NCBI RefSeq assembly: GCF_948329515.1
Contig: NZ_CAOJCN010000008.1
Coordinates: forward strand, 62,001-126,000
Reading direction: 5' to 3'
DNA length: 64,000 nucleotides
DNA from: Cohnella rhizoplanae
Lineage (GTDB): Bacteria > Bacillota > Bacilli > Paenibacillales > Paenibacillaceae
Shown: positions 17,095 to 25,952 of the stretch, piece after piece
Layout: every line of letters begins with the position of its first letter
Numbering within the stretch: the stretch's first letter is position 1
Program-made: the position numbers and the translations under genes
The notes under the pieces: generated by a model
The model's database searches: none
What the model saw: the letters and a program-made list of their open reading frames with translations, nothing else
Told to the model about the DNA's origin: nothing

Positions 17095-20000
17095 TTAATT
17101 CATCCAGTTGCTGATGATCATTCTGGCGACGGCGGCCAGTTCGCGAATCGTGATCTCGCCGCTTCCGAAGAGATCGGCTTTTTCGACCTTGGTCCAGTTC
17201 GCATCGGTCGATTTGGCGCCGAAGTACTTCGACAAGTACGACAGGTCGCGAATCGTGACTTCCGTCTGACCCGGTACGAGCGTGACGATCGCGGCTTTGA
17301 ACGCCTGAATGGCCGCATTCAAGTTCGTGACGGCTTGATCGACCGCCGCCTGCGAAGCGCTCGCATCGTTATTGACGCCGTTCGCCGCATTTACGGCAGC
17401 CTGCAGGGCGGAGATGGCGGCAGCCGGGTATTGCCCGACCTTCGTACCTGCCATCGCTTGACTCAGCTGCGCTTGCGCGGTGCCCAGCGCCGCGATCAGT
17501 ACGGTCTTGTCTGCGGAAGGCGTCGGAATCTCGATCACCTTGCTCTTGAACAGGACAATCGCATCGCTCAGCTTCGCGATCGCCTGTATCATCTCCGCTT
17601 CCGAAGCATCCGCACGGTCTCTAACCGCGATCGCTTGCGCAACCTCGGCCTGCAGGATCGCCTTGGCGCCAACCGGATATTGCCCAGGCTGCGTGCCCTC
17701 GACCGACTGAGCCAGCAATGCCTCTGCCTCGCCGATGATGGTACCAAGCGCGGAGTTGTCCGCGAGCTTCATTTGAATGCTTAGCTTCACGCCGTCCGTA
17801 TTTGCGGCCTGGGAAGTCCCGCCGAGCGACAGGGTGAAGTCGCTTAGCGTCACGTTCGCGATGCCGGCTCCGGCACCGTTCTTCGCCTTGCCGGTCAGCC
17901 GCAGCAACTCGCCGTCGGCTTGCTCGGGCGAACCGAGCGTAGACATAATGACCAGAATCTGACCCTCGTCGGCCTTCACGCCCGTTCCCAGAATTTGCAG
18001 GCCCGGCCGTACGGCCGAGATGGCCTTGTCTGTCAGGCTGGTGCTGCCGTCTTCCGTTACGGTATCGAATTCGAGCTTCGTAGGATCATAATGAATGACG
18101 ACGGACAGCGCATCGAATCCGTATACGGCGTCCTTAATGCCGAGCACCATAGGGACCGATTGACCGACCACTACGGCGGACGGACCCGTCAAAGTCACAA
18201 TGCCGCTAGGCTCCTCCAACAACTGAAGCGCTTTGATCGCGCTACGCAGCGCGTAATAGGAATCGTCAGCCGCATCCTGCCCGATCCCGCTGTTCGATGC
18301 CGCAGCCTGGGCCGCGCTTAAAGCGTTCGCCAGATCGTTCCAGGAATCGAGGGTATACAGCTTGCTGTCCAGGCTGCCGGCGGTTCCGATCAAAGAGGTC
18401 AGCAGGGTTTTGTCGACCGCCGCCGGGACGCTTGGGTTCGCGGATCCGCCGCGGCCGGCTTTGACCTCGTTAAAGTAGGTTTCGACTTTCGCAACTTCGT
18501 CGGCTGTCAGCACCCTGTCATAGATGAGTACCTGCAGCACTCTGCCCATGAAGCGGAAGGGGGTTGCGGCCGCCATCGAATAACCTACGCCCAGATCCGA
18601 GCGGTTCCCTGCAAGGGCCTTCGCGTTGGTTCCCGTGCCGATGGCGTTGTTATTCACATACACGGCTCTGTTGGTTCCGTCGAGCTGCGCCCGCACGCTG
18701 ACCAGATCGTTCGTGGCCGACGTGGCGATTTGCTGCCCGCCGCCCGATACGCTGCCGTCCGCGTTACCGAAGCGAATGTTAACTCTGTTTGTTCCTACGC
18801 CCAGATTAATCCCGCTCCATCCATCGTTGGCGGCCCATGTCTGGTAGGCCTCGTTCAAGCCGAAATAAACGAGTCCGCTTTGGTCGCTGGAGTTGTTGGC
18901 CGTGGCGGTCGGTTTAACCAGCGTGTATATCGTCATCTGCGTGCTGCCGTTATAATTTTTAAAGCCTGCAGCCTTTAGCGGCCTGGAGTTCGCCGCAAAC
19001 TCTACATAGTCGTATACGTCTTTCTTCATCGTAGGATTGCCGGTCGGCGTTCCCAGATTATCGCCGCCGCTGCCGGGGACGTTCGCCGGGACCAGCTTCG
19101 CCGGGACGCTGCCCATATTCGTCCATCCGGTCACGTTGCCGCTGCCGTCTTTTTCTACGCCCTCATCGGCCTTGAGCCATAAGTCGAGACCATTTCTAGG
19201 AATATCGGCAAGCGTCGGATCGGTCACGACAACGCGAGCATGAGATTGACTGAGCACTTCGCCGTCTGCCGCCAGTACATAAATAATGTAAGGGCCGGGC
19301 AGCGTAGGCGCGGTCATCCCGATCGCGTCGCCGGACGCCACGGTTTCATCGTCGCCTCCATCGAAGTGTCCGCCGCTCGACGAGGAGATCCATATTTTTT
19401 TCGTCGCGTCGTCCAGATCGATCGCAAACCTGACTTTCCCGCCGGGAGCGACCGATACGTCGGCCGGAAGCATTCGGTTGGCCACCGATACCGTCGTGGT
19501 AAAATTGACGGTGATGGCATTCGGCTCCGTCGGCTTGCTGCCGACCAAGGTCCAGCTTCCTTCGGTAGCGATCTTGTATCCGCTCGCCACGGCAATGCCG
19601 TTGAGCTTGAAGGTGTAATCTGCGCTCAGCGTCAGTTCAAGCGGCCGTACCGCCGACACTTCGTATTTCTCGCCGTCCGTCACGTTGATCGCCGCCGCGC
19701 TCTGGTCGACGTATACCGTATATTTGGAGGTGGCCGTTGCTCTGCCGTCTCCATATTGGATATACAGTTTGTATTCTCCTGCGGCATTCGGCGCTTTGAT
19801 GGAATTGGCGTCGCCGGAAGCCTTTGTCATCGTTTGGCCTTCATTAAACACCGTCGTGTTCGCAGGCGCGAGCCACACGGTGTCTTGCGCTTTTAGGAGA
19901 CCTCGGCGGTTCAGCTTTTCGCCTTTGCCCATGATGACGTTGGATGCCAGCTCGAACTCGGTATCGGCAATGAGGCTTCTCGGGATCATGTGCGCGTATT

Positions 20001-22383
20001 CATTCGCAAGACCCGAATTCAATACGATCTCGTTGCCCTTAATCGGCCAGATGCGGGCTTCGCTCTTGAAGTTGTTGTTCACGATCCGGGGAGCGCCATT
20101 CTGATTGTTATTCCCGTCCACGTAACCGTCGACGGCAATCATGTCGCTCTTGCGCTTCCAGTTGTTGAACTCGAACAGACGGCTCTGTCCGGGGGCATGG
20201 GAGAGCTTCGACTGCACGACGTTGCCGATCATCTTGATGAACGTGCTGCCTTCGTCGGGATGGAATCCGTTCGTCCAGTTGTTGGAGGTCGTGGGTTTGT
20301 CGGTTGGATTCGGGTTCAGGAAGTTGTAGTTCATCTCGGTGTAATTCGTCCAGTTGTCGGGATTCCAGTTGCTGTTCTTGTCGGTGACGGGGTCGTTCGA
20401 CAGATTGTTGACGGTGTCCCACGTTCCGCCGCCCGGCAAGTTACCCGGATCGCCCTGCCGTCCCAAGGAGTAAATGGCCCCGGAGTCGTTAACGACCGTG
20501 CAAATTTCTTCTATCCGGTTATAGTTGATTTTGTTATTTCTGGAGGTCGTCGTAATGTCCGGCGACCTTGCGATGCTCGTTTCATGCGTCCCATGGTAAG
20601 GGCCGCCGGTCTTGTTGGTGCCTTGGGCGGTAAAGCCGAAGCCATCGTACTCGTCCCAGCCCCAGCCGATGCTCATGGCGCCGTAAGTGGTGTCGTAAAT
20701 GTAGTTGTGCAGCACCTGCATGTTCGTCGTGTAGAAGGAAGCCAGCGCGTTGGCGCCCGGGAATCCGTAGCAGGTTCTGTACAAGAAGTTATTCGTAATA
20801 TAAATATTTTCCGGCACGGCTTCCGTGCCCGCCGCGAATTTTTCCTTATCGACGCCGGCCCAGTTCCGGATGGGCGTGCCTGAAAACGAGGCGGTCGATT
20901 CATGCTTAATCGCCTGATCGTTTTCGTAGATATGCTGCGGATGCCCTATTACGATCCCCGAAGCGAGGGTATCTACGATATAGTTGCCCGTTACTTCAAT
21001 ATCCTTGACATCGTTTTCAATATGAATGCCGTTAAATCCGGCAAGCCCGATCTCGCCGTTAAGCACCTTGATGTGCCTTGCTGCGTTGATCATGACCACT
21101 GCGGGCGGTATGTCATAGCCGCGGTAGAACGTCTCATGCCAGTTGATGCTGCTGGGGAAGTAAACTTTGTTTACGATAGAGCCTTGTACCGAGGCATAGC
21201 CGCGGGAGCTGGTCGTTACCGGACCGGTCCCGTCGCTCAGCGTATAGGTGCCCGTCAGTTCGAATAGCTTGTAGTCGGTATGGGCGAACTTGAGGCCGTT
21301 GAAGGTGATGTATTTGACGCGCCCGTCATCCGATCCCGCAACCGGGTTCGTCCGATCGCCTACCGGGATTCCCCGGATGTCGATAACCGTCTCAAGCCTT
21401 GGAATGACGACCTCGGCGGTATTGATATCCTCGCCTTCGAGCGGGATGTAGTAAAGCGTGCTCGCTGCCTGGTCGAAATAGAAATCACCGCGTTTGTTGA
21501 GGAACTCGAAAGCGTTGCGGACGACTTGGTTGTTGCCCGGATTGTATTGCGTGTTGTTGCTCAGCGACTGGGATACCGCCGCATACGGCATCTGGAAGCG
21601 GAGCATGACGCCCCCGGTCTTGCCGCTTGCTGCCGGCGCCGCTTCGATCGACGCGAAGGTGACAAACGGCCTCGCCCATCTGGCGGTAGAACCGCCCATG
21701 CTTTCCGCTTCGATGTTTTGGGGGTTTTTCGTTTCAGGCGTCAGGCCTACGCTGGCATCGAATACGATACCCGCCCGGATGTTGGTGCCGTTCTGCCACG
21801 CCCAAGGGTTATCGGCAGAGGTAAAGCTGGCTGTGGGAGTGCCGGTGACGGTTCTGTTCCCGGAAACGATTTGCGGGCTCGTCGTCATGTTGGCGCGCTT
21901 ATCGTTTACATAGATCGCGCGGAGCTTGTCGCTCCGGTTCAGGGTCGTTTTATACGCCTTCAGGCCGCCCGTCTGCGTCAGGCCCTCTGCTTCCGTCCAT
22001 ACGCCTTTTTCCAGCATTTGGCCGGCGCTGATGACCGGCTCCGCGCCAGGTGCCGCTTCGTAGCGGATCGTGCTGGCGGCGCTTCCGGAATCGTCTTTGT
22101 TAAATACCAGGGTTTCGTCAAGCGGATAAAATCCGTCCGCAATTCGGACGACGATGTCGCCGCCGGTCTTCGGCAGCGTTCTTACGAATGCTTTTGCCTT
22201 GGCAAGCGTTTTGAACGGCTTCGCTTGCGTTCCGTCGCCCGTGTTATCGTTGCCCGTTGTAGCCACGTAGACCGTCGCGCTTGGCGCCCCGTCGGCCGCG
22301 ACTGCCGCCCCGTAGAATGGCAGCATGGAAAATACCATGACCAAAGTCATCATCCAAACGAATGATCTTCTTCTCACTTTCAA
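17095..22383 (-). CDS. Giant secreted beta-helix protein with LamG, FIVAR, cohesin and dockerin modules
   Basis: Start set at TTG 22383, where AAGGAGG sits 5 bp upstream; the longer frame from 22455 adds 24 residues before this site. Length 1762 aa. Modules: signal peptide (about 1-30, ending AAVAA); right-handed parallel beta-helix (about 35-780; opens with YVATTGNDNTGDGTQAKPF, as in polysaccharide-active GH141/pectate-lyase-like proteins); beta-sandwich linker (about 840-1050); LamG/ConA-like domain (about 1063-1309, LDLWLKADEG); FIVAR repeat (1318-1394); cohesin (1398-1531, LSVVIHYDPTKLEFDTV); two more FIVAR-like three-helix repeats (1538-1697); C-terminal degenerate dockerin (1706-1761, ADLFGSGEITIRELAAVAR). 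It has its own leader after the permease terminator. It probably binds and cleaves a plant or microbial polysaccharide at the cell surface; exact substrate unknown. Confidence 0.85.
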   Translation of the reverse strand: MKVRRRSFVWMMTLVMVFSMLPFYGAAVAADGAPSATVYVATTGNDNTGDGTQAKPFKTLAKAKAFVRTLPKTGGDIVVRIADGFYPLDETLVFNKDDSGSAASTIRYEAAPGAEPVISAGQMLEKGVWTEAEGLTQTGGLKAYKTTLNRSDKLRAIYVNDKRANMTTSPQIVSGNRTVTGTPTASFTSADNPWAWQNGTNIRAGIVFDASVGLTPETKNPQNIEAESMGGSTARWARPFVTFASIEAAPAASGKTGGVMLRFQMPYAAVSQSLSNNTQYNPGNNQVVRNAFEFLNKRGDFYFDQAASTLYYIPLEGEDINTAEVVIPRLETVIDIRGIPVGDRTNPVAGSDDGRVKYITFNGLKFAHTDYKLFELTGTYTLSDGTGPVTTSSRGYASVQGSIVNKVYFPSSINWHETFYRGYDIPPAVVMINAARHIKVLNGEIGLAGFNGIHIENDVKDIEVTGNYIVDTLASGIVIGHPQHIYENDQAIKHESTASFSGTPIRNWAGVDKEKFAAGTEAVPENIYITNNFLYRTCYGFPGANALASFYTTNMQVLHNYIYDTTYGAMSIGWGWDEYDGFGFTAQGTNKTGGPYHGTHETSIARSPDITTTSRNNKINYNRIEEICTVVNDSGAIYSLGRQGDPGNLPGGGTWDTVNNLSNDPVTDKNSNWNPDNWTNYTEMNYNFLNPNPTDKPTTSNNWTNGFHPDEGSTFIKMIGNVVQSKLSHAPGQSRLFEFNNWKRKSDMIAVDGYVDGNNNQNGAPRIVNNNFKSEARIWPIKGNEIVLNSGLANEYAHMIPRSLIADTEFELASNVIMGKGEKLNRRGLLKAQDTVWLAPANTTVFNEGQTMTKASGDANSIKAPNAAGEYKLYIQYGDGRATATSKYTVYVDQSAAAINVTDGEKYEVSAVRPLELTLSADYTFKLNGIAVASGYKIATEGSWTLVGSKPTEPNAITVNFTTTVSVANRMLPADVSVAPGGKVRFAIDLDDATKKIWISSSSGGHFDGGDDETVASGDAIGMTAPTLPGPYIIYVLAADGEVLSQSHARVVVTDPTLADIPRNGLDLWLKADEGVEKDGSGNVTGWTNMGSVPAKLVPANVPGSGGDNLGTPTGNPTMKKDVYDYVEFAANSRPLKAAGFKNYNGSTQMTIYTLVKPTATANNSSDQSGLVYFGLNEAYQTWAANDGWSGINLGVGTNRVNIRFGNADGSVSGGGQQIATSATNDLVSVRAQLDGTNRAVYVNNNAIGTGTNAKALAGNRSDLGVGYSMAAATPFRFMGRVLQVLIYDRVLTADEVAKVETYFNEVKAGRGGSANPSVPAAVDKTLLTSLIGTAGSLDSKLYTLDSWNDLANALSAAQAAASNSGIGQDAADDSYYALRSAIKALQLLEEPSGIVTLTGPSAVVVGQSVPMVLGIKDAVYGFDALSVVIHYDPTKLEFDTVTEDGSTSLTDKAISAVRPGLQILGTGVKADEGQILVIMSTLGSPEQADGELLRLTGKAKNGAGAGIANVTLSDFTLSLGGTSQAANTDGVKLSIQMKLADNSALGTIIGEAEALLAQSVEGTQPGQYPVGAKAILQAEVAQAIAVRDRADASEAEMIQAIAKLSDAIVLFKSKVIEIPTPSADKTVLIAALGTAQAQLSQAMAGTKVGQYPAAAISALQAAVNAANGVNNDASASQAAVDQAVTNLNAAIQAFKAAIVTLVPGQTEVTIRDLSYLSKYFGAKSTDANWTKVEKADLFGSGEITIRELAAVARMIISNWMN

Positions 22384-22543
22384 TAAAACCTCCTTGGATA
22401 TAATTTTCCCGCTTTGAGCGATTCGCGCCTGCATCAACGATGGAAGCGCTATCAATCAATGACTTAATGATATCAGCATCCCTGAATAATCCCAGAGACG
22501 ATTGTTTGTGCATAAGGAATATTATCGGGAGATGTTCCGGTCG

Positions 22544-22569
22544 TAAAAAAAGACACCTCGGCGGTGTCT
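22544..22569 (-). terminator. Terminator of the second ABC transporter operon
   Basis: On the minus strand AGACACC-GCCGA-GGTGTCT followed by TTTTTTT, 22 bp past the permease stop. It separates the ABC operon from the beta-helix gene. Confidence 0.9.
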
Positions 22570-22590
22570 CTGGTTCTCCTCTTTGATCTA

Positions 22591-23412
22591 TTACTTTAAA
22601 ATTGCCCCTGCCGTCAGCGCGTTTTCGATCTTCTCGTTGCCGATCAGATAGACGATGATCATAGGCAGGCTGGATAGCAGCATGCTGGCGCCGATCAGCC
22701 CCCAATCCGCGACCCCGACGTTAATGAAATAACTAAGCAATCCGACGGTGAGCGGCCGGAATTGATCCTTCGAGGCGATAATAAAGGCGAGCGGAAACTC
22801 GTTCCATATGCGAATGAATATCAGGACGCATTGCGTCATCAGCGCCGGCATGACGATGGGAAAAATGATTCGGAAGTAAGTCTGATACACGTTCGCTCCG
22901 TCCATGCATGACGCTTCCTCCAATTCCTTGGGCAAGGACCGGAGGAACGCGTACAGCATCAATACGCAGGAAGCGATCGCGAACCCGGAATACGGCAGGA
23001 TAAGACCCAAGTAGCTGTTTTTAATATGCAGCGTCTTAATCAATTGGAACAGGGGAATGACGACGACTTCAATCGGCACGATCAGACCCAGGGATACATA
23101 GAAGAGCGCCGCCGAATTGAACTTCCACTGCATGCGGCTAAGGCAATAGGCGAGCATGCTCCCGGTCGTCAGCGTGAGAGCGATCGTCCCTGCGGTATAG
23201 ATCAGACTGTTCTGGAAGTAGGTGTAAAAATGATATTTGGACAAGGCTTCGCCGAAGTTCAGCCAGTCCCAAGAGGCCGGAATACCGAACGGATTGGCAT
23301 AGGCCTCGTTCTTCGACTTCAGGGACATCGTAACCATCCAATACAAGGGAAACAAAAACGTGCAGCCAACGGCCACCCAGAACAATCGGCTCAACACTTT
23401 CAGAAAAATCAC
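22591..23412 (-). CDS. Carbohydrate ABC transporter permease (MalG-like)
   Basis: 273 aa, six predicted membrane helices. The EAA loop reads LEEASCMDGANVYQTYFRI followed by IFPIVMPAL. Typical inner-membrane partner of a CUT1 transporter. It starts 8 bp after the stop of the MalF-like permease, so the two are translated together. It ends in ENALTAGAILK, the usual MalG-type tail. The substrate is unknown; the next gene downstream encodes a secreted beta-helix polysaccharide-active protein. Confidence 0.9.
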   Translation of the reverse strand: MIFLKVLSRLFWVAVGCTFLFPLYWMVTMSLKSKNEAYANPFGIPASWDWLNFGEALSKYHFYTYFQNSLIYTAGTIALTLTTGSMLAYCLSRMQWKFNSAALFYVSLGLIVPIEVVVIPLFQLIKTLHIKNSYLGLILPYSGFAIASCVLMLYAFLRSLPKELEEASCMDGANVYQTYFRIIFPIVMPALMTQCVLIFIRIWNEFPLAFIIASKDQFRPLTVGLLSYFINVGVADWGLIGASMLLSSLPMIIVYLIGNEKIENALTAGAILK

Positions 23413-23420
23413 TCCCTAGC

Positions 23421-24305
23421 TTAGAACTCCAGTTTCCCTCTCGCCACGAACCGCTGAATGACGAAGGATATGAAGAGACATTGAAGAATGAAGATCACGG
23501 CAATCGCGGTCCCTTTGCCAAACTGGGAGGTATCGAACGCCATGTAATACATCTGGTAGATCACGGTTCTCGAGGTATCCCCGGGTCCTCCGGCCGTCAT
23601 GACGCGCACATGCGAGTAGAAGGCCATCGAGCCTAGCGTAGAGAGAATCAATACGTACTTGATGACGTTTTGCAGCAAGGGGATCGTGATCTTAAGGCAC
23701 ACCTGCGCAAAGCTGGCGCCATCGAGCAAGGCCGCTTCATAGTAGTCTTTGGGGATCGTCTTGATTCCCGTATAGAACAGGATCGCGTTGAGTCCGATAT
23801 ATTGCCATAGGAACGACAGCCCGATGCTGGGCATGACCGTTTTCTTTTCCGTCAGCCAGGAGTGCGTCCAGTCGCTTAGTCCGATGGAATGAAGGATGCT
23901 ATTGAACAGTCCCCAGTTCGGCTCATAGAACGCAAGCCAGATTTGGGCTACGACCGTCACCGACAAAATGGCGGGAAACATGGCCGCCGTCTTAAAAAAG
24001 CGGCGCAGCCTTGGCGTCTGCACATCCATAAAGAGCGAGAGCATCATGGACAGGGGCAGCCCCAGCAGCAGCGATATGCCGACGATGAGATACGTATTTC
24101 TATGCGCGGTCCAAAAGGAAGGCATCGACAGCACTTCCCTGTAATTGTCCAACCCGACAAAGCCAAGATTGCGGAATCCGTCATGGTCATGCAGGCTCAT
24201 CCAGATCTCCGGGAGCAGCGGATAGACGCAGAAGACGGTAAACAGCAGCAAGGCCGGCGCAGCAAACACGAAAAGGGACATCTTGGTGCTGAAATACTTG
24301 TTCAT
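23421..24305 (-). CDS. Carbohydrate ABC transporter permease (MalF-like)
   Basis: Start at ATG 24305 (MNKYFSTKMSLFV), with GGTGGAGAG upstream at about 6 bp; an upstream in-frame GTG at 24317 overlaps that ribosome site. 294 aa with a first helix at about residues 10-30 and the EAA loop YEAALLDGASFAQVCLKI then TIPLL. It lies between the binding protein (24379-25761) and the MalG-like partner. Confidence 0.9.
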   Translation of the reverse strand: MNKYFSTKMSLFVFAAPALLLFTVFCVYPLLPEIWMSLHDHDGFRNLGFVGLDNYREVLSMPSFWTAHRNTYLIVGISLLLGLPLSMMLSLFMDVQTPRLRRFFKTAAMFPAILSVTVVAQIWLAFYEPNWGLFNSILHSIGLSDWTHSWLTEKKTVMPSIGLSFLWQYIGLNAILFYTGIKTIPKDYYEAALLDGASFAQVCLKITIPLLQNVIKYVLILSTLGSMAFYSHVRVMTAGGPGDTSRTVIYQMYYMAFDTSQFGKGTAIAVIFILQCLFISFVIQRFVARGKLEF

Positions 24306-24378
24306 AGCGCTCTCCACCGTTTAATTTATGTCTAACCCCCCGCGGGCTCGCCGAGGGGGATTAGCTGTTGTCGATCCG

Positions 24379-25761
24379 TTAATTGTTAAACCACGTGTTC
24401 TCGCTCCAGATCTTGCTCAGCGCTTTGTTAAAGTCCGCGGCGGCGTATTCGCCCGTCAACAGGTTCGCGCCTTGCGTGGAGATCTCGGCGGATGCCCGCG
24501 CATCCAGCGAATTCAGCGCCATGGAAGCGATTTTCTGAGGAATCGGATTGTACCAGTCCACGAACTTCTGCATCAGCGGGCTTTTTTCCGAAGACGGGTT
24601 GCCGGTCTGCAGGGAGATCGGCGCTCCGGTCGTCTCGAAGTACAAGGCGTCCGCCATGGCGAGGAACTCGGCCAGCTGGACCGCCTCATCCGGATGCTTG
24701 GTCTTGCCGCTGACCGCATAACCGTTCAGCGGAGAACCCCAGAACTGCACGGATTTCGTAGGATCATACTTGTCGCCGGCGCTCGGGAACGGGAAGAAAT
24801 CGACCGTCTCGTCTTTGGCGAGATTCGGGAGCTCCCAGGTGAACATCATCAACATAGCGGCCTTTTTAGAGGTGAACATCTCCATCGCCGGTCCATAATC
24901 CAGGTTGGCGATGCCATCGGGGAACACGCCTTCCTTGACCAGCGTCTCGATCCGGGCCGCTCCCTCCTGGACGGACGGGTTGTCGAAGTTCGTTTTATTG
25001 CTCACGAGGTCAGCCATCGCCTGCGGATCGCCGATCTGTATCATCTGCTGCAGCAGGAAGAGCTTCGGTCCCCATCCGTCTTTGCCGGGCGTAACCGCCG
25101 GAACCATCCCTTTGCTCTTGAGCGATTTCGAGATTTGAACGAACTCGTCGAACGTAGCGGGCACTTGAACGCCGGCTTGCTCGAACATATCTTTGTGGTA
25201 GAAGATCACCGGCGTGAAGTACGTATCCGCGCCCGAAGACAGACTATAGATTCCTCCATCGACGTGTTTCAGCGCATCCGGTACCGAATACTTGTTCAAG
25301 AAGCCATCCTTGGAGATATAAGGGGTCAGATCCATAATGCTTCCCGTGCTTTTGAGCGGCGTGAAGTAGCCCGCGTCATTCCAGAATACGTCCGGCATAT
25401 CCTCCGACGCGTTCAACGTTTTCAGCTTGTTCGCCATATCCTCGCCGCCGCCGCCGGGCTCGAATTCGACCTCGAGATTCGGGAGCGCTTCCGCGATTTT
25501 CGGTTTAATGAATTTTTCCATGATGTTATTGCGATTCTCGTCGGTCGTAATCGTGATGACTCTCATTTTGATCTTTTTGCCGTCCGTCCCCGCGCTCTCC
25601 TGGGCGCTGTCCTTGGGAGCTTCCGCGCTCCCCGCCGCGACCGACGGGCTGCTGTCGGACGGCTGACTGTTGCCTTTTTCATTCCCGCCGCTGCATGCCG
25701 ACAAGAGCAGCAAAGCGCTCGCCATAAGGACCGCAGCCCTTGCCTTTGACTTGTTTTTCAT
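24379..25761 (-). CDS. Extracellular solute-binding lipoprotein (family 1, CUT1)
   Basis: 460 aa from ATG 25761, preceded by GGGGAGG. Lipoprotein signal with lipobox LLSAC (Cys about residue 23) and a Ser/Gly-rich linker. The body matches family 1 sugar-binding proteins: LNASEDMPDVFWNDAGYF, YFTPVIFYHKDMFEQAGVQVPATFDEF and YAVSGKTKHPDEAVQLAEFL. First gene of the binding-protein/permease/permease operon, directly downstream of a YesN/YesM pair, which very probably controls it. Substrate not readable from sequence. Confidence 0.9.
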   Translation of the reverse strand: MKNKSKARAAVLMASALLLLSACSGGNEKGNSQPSDSSPSVAAGSAEAPKDSAQESAGTDGKKIKMRVITITTDENRNNIMEKFIKPKIAEALPNLEVEFEPGGGGEDMANKLKTLNASEDMPDVFWNDAGYFTPLKSTGSIMDLTPYISKDGFLNKYSVPDALKHVDGGIYSLSSGADTYFTPVIFYHKDMFEQAGVQVPATFDEFVQISKSLKSKGMVPAVTPGKDGWGPKLFLLQQMIQIGDPQAMADLVSNKTNFDNPSVQEGAARIETLVKEGVFPDGIANLDYGPAMEMFTSKKAAMLMMFTWELPNLAKDETVDFFPFPSAGDKYDPTKSVQFWGSPLNGYAVSGKTKHPDEAVQLAEFLAMADALYFETTGAPISLQTGNPSSEKSPLMQKFVDWYNPIPQKIASMALNSLDARASAEISTQGANLLTGEYAAADFNKALSKIWSENTWFNN

Positions 25762-25902
25762 GGTTGGCCTCCCCTACGATACGATCTCGTCTCGGATTGA
25801 TTCGGCATTGAAAGCGATATCAACCTTGAATTCATCTTACGAATCTTCCCATTTTTAGTACAGAGATTATTCTAGGCCCAGAAGTAAAATTAACGGCAAA
25901 AA

Positions 25903-25940
25903 AGACGCAAGAGAGAAGTTTCGCTTCCTCTCTCGCGTCT
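25903..25940 (-). terminator. Terminator of the two-component operon
   Basis: A 13-bp stem (one wobble) AGACGCGAGAGAG / CTCTCTTGCGTCT on the minus strand followed by TTTTTT, 13 bp past the response-regulator stop. The ABC operon downstream therefore has its own promoter in 25762-25900. Confidence 0.9.
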
Positions 25941-25952
25941 GTTTTTAATGGT

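Noticed and set aside
16039..22383. Acquisition island marked by transposase or attachment sites
   Set aside because: No transposase, integrase, tRNA or flanking direct repeats were found near the cohesin/dockerin genes or elsewhere in the window.
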